Shown here piece after piece: positions 11,428 through 21,928 of a stretch of DNA of 64,000 nucleotides; within the stretch, counting starts at the first letter, position 1, and the number at the start of each line of letters is the position of its first letter. The notes beneath the pieces were generated by a model. That model searched no databases, was not told where the DNA came from, and saw nothing but the letters and a program-made list of their open reading frames with translations. Source of the stretch: Oikopleura dioica (taxonomy: Eukaryota > Chordata > Appendicularia > Copelata > Oikopleuridae). The stretch lies in assembly GCA_907165135.1 (NCBI GenBank), contig OU015567.1, positions 4,779,001-4,843,000 of the forward strand, given 5' to 3'. Made by a program: the position numbers and the translations under genes.

Positions 11428-13200
11428 TCATTCATACAGAAAATTGTCAACAGAAACAGTCTTCCCGGCAAAAATGTATTCCATCGTCGTCCCAGGCCAG
11501 ACAGATTCCGGTCGACCCTCCTTGCCTGTTTGATACCAACTGTTACAGTATTTCTTTGTCCAGACGGACTCGTCGATTCTCGATTCCCACGATTGGAGCC
11601 AAGTTTGAACACTTGTTTCTTTCGGCAAACAAATTTGAGCTTTCCTTGCGGCTGCTTTTTCAATACTCGTAGAAGTAGTTCTATCTGCGCCTCTAGAAAA
11701 AGCTTGAAGACCTCCTTTCCAAATGATTCTGTACCTATCATGATGATGACCGACGAGTTACCAAGAAGTGTCATCGGGCCAAGCAAGTACACCAAGTTCG
11801 GTTTTTCTGTATCAAATGTTCCATAAAAGCTCCTAGGCGATTTCGAGTCCAGCCACTTTAGGAAGGGGTAGTAGTGGACTTTGAAACCAGTCGCCAAAAC
11901 GATGATATCAGCAGAAATTTCTTCATTTTCTTCAGTAACGATTCCAGAAGAAGTGAACTTGGCGATTTTCGACGAGAAAAGGGAGTAACGAGGATCATTT
12001 GCCGCTTCGTAAATCGCTAGAAAAGTCGTAAAAAAGCGCTGGAATGTTTGAAAAACCTGTTGAGAGAATAGCTCTTTTGCATCCAAATCTCATGCCCTCC
12101 GCCGGCTTGAGCTTCTCCCTCAAGACAGGGTCTTTTATCGTCGAAGTTCTGTGCCAATGCGCCAAATTCGCCACTCCTCTATTCCAAAAACTCCCGTGAA
12201 AATCAAATGCGAGGAAGAGAACTTCTTGAAAGCTCCAGAAAAAGCCGCGTAGAAGAAAGTCAAAGGGGTAAATCTTCATAAGAAAATGAAGGGAAGACGG
12301 AATTGTGAATTGCAGCCATCGAGGGAGAACGAAGCCAGCAGTTCTTTGAAATTGCGTCACTTCTAGCGCCCCTGCGTCTAGCAGACCCGGAACCTAAAAA
12401 ATTTGATTAAATGATTGCCTAACAGGGAAATTTACAGTTTGTGAAGCAGAAGAGCCAGAGCCAATAACAGCCACTCGTTTCCCAGTTACATTGAGATCTT
12501 TTGGCCACTCGCCAGTATGCACAATTCTTCCAGCGAAATCGCCTTGATCTTTGAACTTCGGCTTGTTTGGCTCGTTGAAGCTCCCAGTACAAACAATCGT
12601 CCAGTCAAAATACTCCACACTTGATTTCCCCTCTTTTGAGAATTCCACTTCCCACAATTTTCGTTCCCCATTCCAGCGACAATTTTCCACGGAAATGTTC
12701 AATCTAATGTTTTCTTCCAAACAAGCCCATCTCACAAAACTCTTCAAATATCGAAACAGCTCTGAGCTGCAATTGTAGCTTTCCGGCCAGTCCTTTTTCG
12801 TAAAGAAAGAATATTGATAGAGAAACGAAGGAACATCCACCGCGGCGCCAGGATAGCGATTTAAAAACCATGTTCCGCCGATTTCTTCAGCTCTGTCGAC
12901 GATAAGAAAGTCCAGCTTGAACTTCTTGAAGAAGTATCCGACTGCTAGACCGGAGAAACCCGCCCCAATGATGAGGAATTTCTTCTCTCGGAGATTTGCC
13001 GCTTCTTGTTTTGTAAAAGTGACGCTATTTCTCAGCCATAGATTGAATAAAAACGCGATTAAGCATATCGAGAAGTAAAAGATGCCAATCCACTTGAGGA
13101 GAAGAATATACATAGAAGTCGAATCGCTAAAAAACAAAGCTTTTTCTGATTGTTTACACTTATAAAATTTCTCTGGGGCGACTCCTCTTGAAGTCGCCAT
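11428..13200 (-). CDS. Flavin monooxygenase, Baeyer-Villiger type, membrane-anchored
   Basis: Exons 13200-12436, 12393-12057, 12016-11735 and 11692-11428 encode about 549 residues. Near residues 30-55 a hydrophobic segment (MYILLLKWIGIFYFSICLIA) should anchor it in a membrane. The FAD-binding GAGFSGL, the Baeyer-Villiger fingerprint FAGRIVHTGEWP (FxGxxxHxxxW), the NADPH-binding GSGSSAS, FQRTAGFVLPR and GCKRAILS follow in family order. The C-terminus (SWYQTGKEGRPESVWPG) is in a different frame from the preceding exon sequence: one A appears to be missing from the A5 run (T5 at 11656-11660). Adding it makes the exon total divisible by three and the family alignment continuous. Substrate unknown. 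Confidence 0.85.
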
Positions 13201-13716
13201 CTATTCCAACTCAATTATGGCCGTTAACATTTCAATTTAACCGCAGCAATAATAGTAGAGCCGAAGTATGAAGATTTACCTTTTGAAATACGCTACTAAA
13301 GTTCGTGTACGATCTCTGCCTGCAAATTGTATTCAAGCCTCAACATTCTGAGGATCTTTCTTTTGAATATTTGCTCCTGGGCGTGATGTACTTTGCCTTG
13401 GAGCGAGTTGCGCGAGATTCAAAATCAAAACAAGCCCTGCTGGGCGACGTGGGTGAGGAAAATTGTTGTGTTTCCTTTTTTATTTATTATTTAAATATTG
13501 TGTAAAACCAGCACAGTAGCTTTTGGTGGTTGAAATTGGAAGATTGAAGAAAGTAAACCATTTGATTGCACAAAGACGGAAAGATTGGTTTGTTTTGAAC
13601 AAGAGCGAAAGTAAAAAGCGCGATATTTTTCGTACAGAAGAATGAAGATGTGTAATTGTAGCATGTAGGAACTAAACAAGGACATTTTGTGCGAAAATTG
13701 AAAGAAAGACAAACCA
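13201..13716. other. Intergenic between PAM 3' end and FMO 5' end
   Basis: About 500 bp between two minus-strand genes. It must contain the 3' untranslated region of PAM and the promoter or leader of the FMO gene. Open frames here are short and show no family features. Confidence 0.4.
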
Positions 13717-16325
13717 TTAGGCGACGTTCTTTCGTTCGAATATCGAAAATTCTTCTTCTTCGTCGCTTTCGCCATCGTTTTGAAGAAGAGGTCGGTAGAC
13801 GAAGACTCTCTTGTCGACTTTTTTCCGCTTCCGGACGACGAGAAAGGTGCACATCATTACGAATATTGAGCAGATAATAAATATGCCTATTGAAACAATT
13901 GTGACTATTGTACAATTGTGATAAAATAAAAAAAAAGAAGATAAATCCGATGATAAAAGAACTGACTGATACACTTATGGGAAGAACTTTACCTGAAAAG
14001 GCTTCCGGCTTGTCTTTGACAACCGCCATCACTTTTTCACTCGCTATTCTTGCAAACATGTGCTGTTCCTGCTTTTTCGTATTGAGATGAAACATGTGCA
14101 CTTTATGAGGTCGCAGTTCGGCGATGAACAAGCAGCTGCCGTCTTTGGAAAGCGTGATATCGTGCGCTGTTTCTAGCGGCTTTTCCGGCACATATGCCTT
14201 TTCCAACGTTCCATTGGCGAATAGCGAGAATCCTTTTTGATCTTTGCCAGTGTACTGAGGCCAGTTATTGATGAGGAACAAGCTAGCGAGGTGAGGACTC
14301 CAGACAGACGCGTAAATTGCATCCCCGATTCGATCGTTTTGAAACATCTTGACAAACTGCTTCGTATTGCGATCGAAAACCTGGACTCGCCCATTTTCCC
14401 GGTCAGAAATGAACAGATCTGAGCCGGGACCGATAGAGATATCGTGGACAATGTGGAAGAAACCGGCCCCCTTTGGTCCGCGCCGGGGGCTTTCCTTGCC
14501 GTATTCTGCGATGAACTGGAAGTCGGAGGAGTAGTGAGCGATTCTAAAAGAGAAGATGAAGCATATTTTCTCAAGAAATTATTACCTTGAGTTACAGTAA
14601 CCATCCGCGATGTAGAATTCTCCAGTGCTCTGATCGACTGCTACATCGGCTGGTTTGCAGAACTTGTAATCTTCGTGCCCCGGTTCTTTGTCTTTTCCAA
14701 GCGTTTTCAGCAACACACCGTCTTTCGAAAATTTGTAAATCATGTGCGTTCCGACGTCTGTTAGCCAAACATGATCCTTTGTGACTGTAATTCCATGCGG
14801 CATGTAAAACGTATCCTCTCCGAACTGTTGGACGACATTTCCGCTTTTTGAATCAACTTTCAGAATACAAGCGATACTTGTCGGCTTTCTGTACGCGATT
14901 CTATTCGAGTAGCCGATGTAAGCATTTGCATCCCATGTATGATCACCTCGATGGAATACCCAAAGATATCCGTGCTCGTCCGTGTCGATGCCAGCCACTT
15001 CTCCGAGATCGGAAAAGTTGACTTTCCAATCGGGGTTGTAGTCGATTGAAAGAAGGGAAGCAGAGTGAGGGAGATGCTGAAGATGATCGATGGGAGCTTT
15101 GATGGATTCGAGATCTTTTTTTTTTCATCTGCATCGTCGGGGTCTTCAGAGTGATGATCCTCGTCAGCCTCATGATGATCGCCATGATCGTCTTCTTCAT
15201 CATCTCCTTAAGAAAATCAGTTGAAAAGAAGCAAAAAATTAGGAAGATTTACCTCCTCCATGATGATGCATTTTCATTTCCATCGGCACAGCTGGTTGTT
15301 TAACCCCCGCCGCGATTGCCTTTATCGAGTCCTCCCCTGCATACCCTGGATAAGGCGTCATCATCGTCAAATCATCAGGAATATCGTCGGGAGTAGGCAG
15401 ATTCATCGTCCAACAAGAGGGCGTGTTGAGCGCTCCGGGATGATACGGAACCGCGTACATCAAGTACAAATTGCACATTTCATTGTCGCGGTCTTTTCCA
15501 ATGAAGACTTCGAAATCGTTCTTGTTGAAAAACGTACAGGTTGCATGGACAAGATCGCCCTTTTGAAGCTCAATAGAGCCGCCAACGCGGGAGTAGAAAG
15601 CATGAGGCCACTGAGGATTGCCCTTTCCGATCATGTGCCAACCTTCTGGCTCGCGATATCTTCAGTGATGGTGATAGAATGAAATTAAAAACACGATAGT
15701 AAAAACAACTGTCACCCTTCCTGTATCCAGTTATGACTTGCCCATTGCTATGAGCATGCGTTCTGAAAGCAAAAACCTCTATAGTTTCTTCAAAGTCATA
15801 TTCGCACTCAATATCGACATTCGTTTGTTTTCCAACTGGCAAGGAAAAGTAAGAACTTCCCAGAAGATAGATTCCAATGAGCTTCTTTGGCGGTTCTTTC
15901 GATGTTTCAACGACGAGACCGGTGAATTCGTCGATTCCTTCGAACTTGTCTTTGTAGTGAGCTTCTATGTTGATGGAATGGACGTTTGATTGACCTCCTA
16001 AGCGGATGGAAGAATCTGCTGGTAGAAGAAGAGGGCCTGCATCAAGCGCCCAGGAAAAGAGAATTTTCGGATCTTCGCAAAAGACGCTAAAAGTACTCGT
16101 CGCCGGTTGAATTTGGTCAATCACATCGGCACAGCCCTTGACGATGATGTGATGCACTTTGCCATCTGTTTGGACGCTGATCTTGTTAACGAAGATTTCT
16201 TCGTCGAGATCGATGTCGAATGCAATATCGACGGGGATACGAGTCGTTAAATATTCATCATCATGATGGGTTTGCGCTCCTTTCATCAGCAATTTTACTT
16301 CTTCGGCCAAGACCATCTTTTTCAT
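13717..16325 (-). CDS. pam: Peptidylglycine alpha-amidating monooxygenase (PHM-PAL bifunctional)
   Basis: Exons 16325-15716, 15645-15253, 15206-14586, 14543-13993 and 13904-13717 encode about 787 residues. PAM converts glycine-extended peptide hormones to amidated peptides: PHM hydroxylates using two coppers and ascorbate, and PAL cleaves to amide plus glyoxylate. The PHM half keeps all copper ligands (VHHII, EAHYKD, RTHAHSNG, the methionine of NEMCNLY). The PAL half has NHL-type repeats (YMPHGITVT, HDISIGPG). A membrane span (VTIVSIGIFIICSIFVMMCT) and an acidic cytoplasmic tail end the protein. The linker is His/Asp/Glu-rich. An A10 run (T10 at 15116-15125) at its end must be one base longer, or the linker must be spliced out, for PAL to be in frame. 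No signal peptide is visible at the chosen start. Confidence 0.9.
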
Positions 16326-16887
16326 GAACTAAATAGGATCAAGTAGTCATTTAATATTGTCTGAAAAACTTTATCGTCTCTTTAGTTTCTGTCTTCTAAA
16401 AATGGACGGATTAATTAGCTGATTATTGTTTTGAGAAATCGATTGAGTTCAAACTTCATCATAGTCGGAGATAAAATCACCGTTAATTATCAGTCGAAAT
16501 TATTAACAATAGTTTTGAACTTCGCCTGCTTAATTTCGTCGTTATTCAAATTCATTCCTGAAAGAGTCCGAGAAAGATGAATTTCCTCGTTTTGAGCATT
16601 GTTGGTCCCCATTTCATCCCGTTTTCTCAATTTTTTTCTGAAATATAGTATCAACCTTACTATTGTTTCACAAGGAGCACTTAATAATTGTGTGTAGTCA
16701 AGATCATCTAAGCATTTTCTCTAAAATTTATAAAGTCGGACAAGCAAAAGCATCTTATGGTCCCTGAAGCACCGAAATGCGGACAAGCGCGAAGCACCCA
16801 ATCAGCGCGCCGCGTCATTTTTGAATTCTCTTGGGATCGAAGATTAGGATTTTAAAATTTAGACTTTTGAAGGAGAAATTGAGAAAA
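16326..16887. other. Intergenic, divergent promoters of PAM and ABT1
   Basis: The 562-bp gap lies between the two start codons on opposite strands. A missing first exon of PAM, carrying its signal peptide, might lie here, but I could not find a convincing one. No other feature seen. Confidence 0.4.
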
Positions 16888-17665
16888 ATGGCAGAAATTG
16901 AAAAAGAAGTGGAAGAAAAAGAAGAGCCAAAAGTCATCCCAGGAGTAATTTATATTTCGACGTAAGTTTTTAAATAAAAATATCGAGTTTTTCTCTTTTG
17001 AATCAATTAATTTCATAATTTTCTTGTTTCAACGTGAAATTTTCACGTTGCTTTTGAATAATTCTTTGACATTTTGTTTTCAGACTTCCAAAAGGGATGG
17101 GCCCCGTGCATCTACGTCAGATTTTGTCGCAGTTCGGCGAAATCGACAGAATCTACTGCGCGGCGAATTATCAAAGAAAAAGAGCACTCACAGGTACTTC
17201 CTCCTTCCCTAATCAGATTAATTTCATCCCCGAGATCCTCTTCATCCGATTTTCAGATACAAAGAAGACGATTTCAAAGAAGGCTGGGTCGAGTTCAAGA
17301 AAAAGAAACACGCAAAAAAGGCGGTAGATCTTCTCAATGGACAAACGATCGAAACGAAGAAGAAATCAAAATTCCAGGGCCAGCTTTGGACCATGAAATA
17401 TTTGAGCAAAACGCGCTGGCATCATTTGACGGAACAACTGCACTACGAAGAACAAGTTAGAAAGAAACGAATGGACGCAGAATTGAGCCAGGTCAAGAGG
17501 TTTGTCAGGACAGAAAATCGAAAAATGGATTGAGAAAATTTTAGGGAAACAGATGCTTTTGTGCGAAATTTGGACGCGTCGAAGAAACAGAATGCGATTG
17601 TGGAGAGAAAGAAGAGGAAAGGAGTCGATATGGAGCTAAAGGAATGGTCGCAATTTTTACTTTAG
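16888..17665 (+). CDS. abt1: ABT1/Esf2 nucleolar RNA-binding protein
   Basis: Exons 16888-16961, 17084-17193, 17257-17499 and 17545-17665 encode about 182 residues. The order of motifs matches ABT1 (activator of basal transcription 1; yeast Esf2), a small-subunit rRNA processing factor with an RRM: PGVIYISTLPKGMGPVHLRQ, DDFKEGWVEFKKKKHAKKAV, LWTMKYLSKTRWHHLTEQL and VKRETDAFV. Exons 2 and 3 are one base out of register. Lengthening the A5 run at 17177-17181 by one restores the frame (RKKSTHRYKEDDF) and makes the coding length divisible by three. I read this as a base-call error. Confidence 0.85.
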
Positions 17666-18420
17666 TTGTTTATTGCTGGTTTTCTGCACAAATAGCGGAA
17701 TGGCCACGACTTGGCTCGGCAATTTGTGTAAAAAATCTGAGTCAGGGTCTGAGTCTCTGCCAAAATGAAAAGCCGCGCAGCGGCTTTTAAAAGTAGCCAC
17801 GAAGTGGCTTTGCCAAAGCCCGGCAATTGATAAATAAGTTTATTGTGCGGCTTCGTTTTGAAAAAGCCGCTCCGCGGCTATTCATTCAAGCTCTTTGAGT
17901 TTCTTTTTTTTCGATCTATCCCTTTGTTGTCCAAAAGAGTGACGGACAGCTGATCTTTTTTTATGTTTATCCTTCCCTACGTGTCAATCTTAGACTTCCT
18001 CTGTTTGTAGAAAAAGCCCCCTTTTGTTTGTGAAAAACAAAGCGTGAAAAAGCCAAATTTGCGACCAGAAAAAAAGATCGAAGATCGTTTTCAAAAGAAA
18101 ATGCGAAAGGTTGTCGAAAAGAAAGAGAGAAAGACACAACTCGCTGCCAAACTCTTCGCTTGATACTGTTACTTTATCTTTTGGCTGTGTTTATTTTATG
18201 TTCAGTTACAGTTACAGTTATCATCGAATTGAAGTTAAACGATGTTTTAAAACGGCACCCTTTTCAGAATGAAATGAAACTTCATCAAAGTAAGATGCAA
18301 CCAGAAAATTATTAAAATATGAAAATTATAAAATGAAATTCTTGAGAGCTAACTGCAACAGGTTCGTCCTTGTATAGGACATTTATTATTTTCTGAAATA
18401 TTTGATAAAAAATCAACAAA
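17666..18420. other. Intergenic, repeat-bearing
   Basis: The first 225 bp hold a copy of the CTGAGTCAG/GCCGC repeat. The rest is A+T-rich with a short (TTACAG)3 run near 18205, and no gene that I can support. Confidence 0.5.
17725..17890. repeat. CTGAGTCAG / GCCGC-palindrome repeat, copy 4
   Basis: Starts GTGTAAAAAATCTGAGTCAG and continues with three palindromes of the form GCCGCNNNGCGGC (17772-17788, 17795-17812, 17865-17880). The right-hand TGACTCA end is not evident, so this copy looks truncated. Confidence 0.6.
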
Positions 18421-19139
18421 ATGAAACTACATGACCTCTTACAGGGTAAGTTCCATCAAAAGCTATTATTAATAAAAATAATTGAAAAAATGAATAACGA
18501 TTCCAATTATACCATTGTTACCAAAATGGCTTTTTCAAACCAAGTTACCGTCAATTAAGCTTTATCTTGAAATATAATCTTCCCAACTTTAAAATGAAAA
18601 AATCTTCAAAACAAATTAATGCTGAATTACCACTTTATTACTGTTAATAAAGTTAAGAGACTTAACTGTTCAATTGACTTTAACTGTTCAATTGAATTTT
18701 ATCACCATTATTCTTGCTTTTTCTTTCTTTTACTATCAATAAAACAAATGTGAAATCAATATTTTCCTGTCTCAATTTTCGAAAATTTCAGATGAGGAAG
18801 TCCTAATCTTAGGCGATCGAAAAATGAGCTCAAAAAAGAATATTCCGTTGAAGGCGTCTATCATGATCCCAGGTTCCTCCCTCTCCCCATTCGCTCATTC
18901 TTAGTTCTTTTGTTCAGCGGAAATCCCCAGCTGTGAACGACCAATTCTTGCCAAGCGACTTCTTGCGAAAGGCGCCCTCGGCGAAGATTCAAAAGAAATA
19001 ATGTGAGGTTTCGATTTTCAAATAGCAATTCAAAACGACTTCTAGTTTACCTTCAAAAAAGACAATAACCTCAACAACCACCTCAGCCAGCTTCAGTGAA
19101 GATTCCACGAGTTCCTCCACTTCCTTCGTTCCTCAATAA
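18421..19139 (+). CDS. Unrecognised small protein with Ser-rich tail
   Basis: Exons 18421-18445, 18792-18872, 18918-19002 and 19046-19139 join in one frame to 94 residues. The N-terminus is MKLHDLLQDEEVLILGDRKM, the middle is basic, and the C-terminal 30 residues are mostly Ser and Thr ending in STSFVPQ. I do not recognise a family. The first intron (346 nt) is unusually long for this window. AATAAA follows the stop. It is the first plus-strand gene of a closely spaced series and could be the first operon member. Confidence 0.55.
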
Positions 19140-19377
19140 TTTAAATAAAATGAAACTGAATTATCTTTGTAACCTCCGAAAATCTACTGTTTTTTCCTTC
19201 AAAACATGAAGTTCTGCGCGAAGAAATATCGCGACACCAACACGTTTACTGTAAACAGATGTTTTTAAGCCATTTTAACCTTTTTTCATCCCTTTTTTTT
19301 TGCCGACGAACATGCTCAGTCGGAAAGACACAGAACTTCCCTTTTTAACACTTTTTATTTCAGATAAATTCATCAAA

Positions 19378-19711
19378 ATGGCTGGTGGAGCTCGTATGCG
19401 CGCTGCAAATCAAATCAATGAGAAGAAAGTCCTCAAGCGAGGCAATGTTCCCACTACTCTTGTAAGTTAATATTTTCCATCTCAAATGAGAACAATGAGA
19501 AACGGGGTTATTATCCTCCTTATAGGACGATTTCGTCCTATTCATCGACAAAACCATTCTTCAAAACTTTCACATCAATTTTCAGAAAGAAACGAACGAA
19601 GGAAAAGCTCCTGTCGGCCCACTCCTCCTCGCGCTCTTCATCTTCGTCGTCTGCGGCTCCGCTATTTTCGAAATCATCATGAAGGTCCAAGCTTTCGCTG
19701 GCCAAAACTAA
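19378..19711 (+). CDS. serp1: Stress-associated ER protein (SERP1/RAMP4)
   Basis: Two exons (19378-19461, 19586-19711) encode 69 residues. [20 protein letters not shown] followed by [19 protein letters not shown] matches the RAMP4/SERP family almost residue for residue through the tail-anchor helix. The protein associates with the Sec61 translocon and stabilises membrane proteins during ER stress. It is inserted by its C-terminal membrane segment. An acceptor-like TTTTTATTTCAG lies 14 nt before the ATG, suited to spliced-leader addition. Confidence 0.95.
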
Positions 19712-19935
19712 ACCCTTTCTCCCTGAAAATTTCTCTTCCTGTTCTAATTTAACCAGCGTCCTTTTCTTGACGCTCAAAACTGACTCTTTAAAAATCTTCC
19801 TGAAACTCTTTCGGTGTTTTTTTCTTAATTTAGGATCAACAATTTCGTGCAATCTTTCTCTCAAACAATGAACCAGTAGAACAAAAATAAAATCAAAAAA
19901 ATTGAACAGAAAAATCATCAAATAAAATATTCAGA

Positions 19936-20254
19936 ATGCCTCCTTTTTACACAGCCGACGAAATCGCTGTAATAATGGCCCCGATTGAAGATCCACTTCC
20001 AATGCAAAAAATACTAGAAGTCAAGAGAGGACCCATAACCAGAACTTTGGGGGTCTTCGTAGAATGGTTCGGCATTGTATCATATGTATGTAAAATTGGA
20101 TAAATTCGAGGGTTCCTAAAACAACCTTTAGATATTGATCATTTTGGCCATTCTGGGAATCATCTTCGGCGGATTTTACGTTTACAAAAGAGGCATGGAA
20201 AAGCGAAAACGACTCAATCCCGATTTGACCTTCGATTCTGACGACGATGAGTGA
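19936..20254 (+). CDS. Small single-pass membrane protein, paralogue A
   Basis: Exons 19936-20085 and 20132-20254 encode 90 residues: a 35-residue N-terminal part, the block KRGPITRTLGVFVEWFGIVS, then a membrane helix (ILIILAILGIIFGGFYVY), a basic stretch and an acidic end (DSDDDE). The neighbour at 20412 shares the KRGPI-x-R-x-L block, the intron position immediately before the helix and the basic-then-acidic order, so the pair arose by tandem duplication. Family not recognised. Topology with the basic side in the cytosol is inferred from the positive-inside rule. Confidence 0.7.
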
Positions 20255-20411
20255 TTTTTCATTTTTGATCGAGAAATTCTTTCTATTTTTATATCCACAA
20301 GCTGCCCATTTATCGAGCCAATAAAATATTCGTTTTATAAAATAGATTCTTTCTCTAGAATTTTTCTTTGATCCTTCATCTTTATTGTTTGTATGAAGAA
20401 ATGCAGGAGAA

Positions 20412-21825
20412 ATGTACATTCCTCCGGAAGAGCATTATTTTTCCTATGAGGAGATTGAGGAAATCATGAGCCCGATTACCGTAGCGCCGAAGTTGGCTGA
20501 AGAAAAGGGGATGAAAGTTGTAAAAAGAGGACCGATTGGAAGAGCTCTCAAGAACTTCTGGAAGGTTTTTGGCATCTTCTCCTATGTAAGTCGAAAGAAA
20601 GCTTCGTTCATTTTGACTGTATGTTTTTCTAGCTTCTAATAGCTGCTACTATCATCGGTTTAATCGGTTGGTGCTACTGGGTCCGCAAAAAAGCCGAGCA
20701 GAAACGCAGAAGAATAGAAACCAACGGCAGAATCGACTATGAAAGCATCAATTCAGGAGACAACGAGGACGATGACGACGATGATGATGACTCAGATTGG
20801 GAGACTGAAACCGAAACAACTGGCTTTTGGGGAGAAGATGAGCCGGATATTGAAGGGGGCATCGGAGACATGGTAAAGTTTTCATTTTAGCGGATTCTGA
20901 TGTTTTTGTAGCAGGGTGGAACGTTGGGGCAAAATATTTGAATTTGGCCGCCCGATTGCCCGCCCGATTAAAATTTCTTTTGTCGGCGCCGCCCGATGGC
21001 CGCCCGACTTTTTGCCCGCCCGATTTGCCCGGGCGCCGACTTTTGCCCGGAAATTTCGGCAACCCCAAAACCAAAAAATATGTAGATTTATTGAAGAGGA
21101 AGGATTATTTTGTACCTCGAAAGAAGAAGGGCACTCGTGGAGAACCGAAACCGGACGTTTTTAAAGACAATTTCAGTATTAATGTCCCATAAGATGCGAT
21201 TTTATCATCCGGGCGCCGACTTTTTTTCCCGGGCGCCGATTTTTGCCCGATTGCCCGATTTTTACCTCGTAAAATCGAGCCCTACGCCGCCCGATTTGCC
21301 CGCCCGCCCGATTTTTTGCCCGGTTTGCCCGACTTGCCCGGTCCCAACGTTCCACCCTGTTTTGTAGATGGAGCTGGCGGACACCTTTGGCGACATCTTC
21401 GGGCGAGGAAAAGGTGGCGATGATGGCGGGGGCGGCGGTGGAGACGATGGCGGGGGGAGACGGAGGAGGAGGCGATGGCGGTGGTGCTGGGGGTGGCGGC
21501 GGCGGAGGAGGAAGATCCCGCGGCGGAAAATCCAAAAAGAGCAAAAAAGACAAGAAAAAGAAGAAAAAGGAAAAGAAGAAAAAGAAAAAGGACAAAAAGA
21601 AGAAAAAGAAAAAAGATAAGAAAAAGAAGAAAAAAGACAAAAAGAAGAAGAAAAAACAGAAGAAGCAAAAGAAAGGCAAGAAGGGCAAAAAAGGCAAAAA
21701 GGGGAAGAAAGGCAAAAAGGGGAAGAAGGGCAAAAAAGGGAAGAAAGGCAAGAAATCTAAAGGTAAAATTTCGCAAATGAAAAAGTCAGCTGATTATTTT
21801 TTTAGGCGGGCGAAAACGAAGATAG
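20412..21825 (+). CDS. Single-pass membrane protein, paralogue B, with Gly- and Lys-rich tail
   Basis: Exons 20412-20585, 20633-20872, 21368-21762 and 21806-21825 encode about 275 residues. After a 58-residue N-terminus with KRGPIGRALKNFWKVFGIFS come a membrane helix (LLIAATIIGLIGWCYW), a basic patch, a run of eight aspartates, MELADTFGDIFGRG, a glycine-rich segment and about 90 residues of almost pure lysine with Gly, Asp and Glu. The Gly and Lys parts are one base out of frame with MELADTF; shortening the G6 run at 21452-21457 by one joins them and makes the length divisible by three. The third intron contains a hAT-like insertion. Function unknown; a polyanion-binding tail is a reasonable guess. 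Confidence 0.65.
20912..21359. mobile_element. hAT-like MITE with GCCCG motifs, in an intron
   Basis: Terminal inverted repeats CAGGGTGGAACGTTGGG (20912-20928) and CCCAACGTTCCACCCTG (21343-21359) are perfect. Target duplications TTTTGTAG at 20904-20911 and 21360-21367 are perfect and 8 bp long, as in hAT elements. The interior alternates GCCCG and CGGGC motifs. The duplicated target is the 3' splice site of the host intron, so a usable acceptor now exists on both sides of the element. No coding capacity. Confidence 0.92.
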
Positions 21826-21928
21826 CTTTCTTTCAAATATTTCAATTTTTTCATTTTATGACTGCCATTTATGAATAAATATATCCCTATTTTTGAAGAC
21901 TTCTGTCTACCCTGATTTCTCGATCAGA

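Noticed and set aside
21179-21776. Long minus-strand ORFs rich in Phe/Leu/Pro
   Set aside because: Shadows of the Lys- and Gly-rich coding region on the plus strand and of the GCCCG element.
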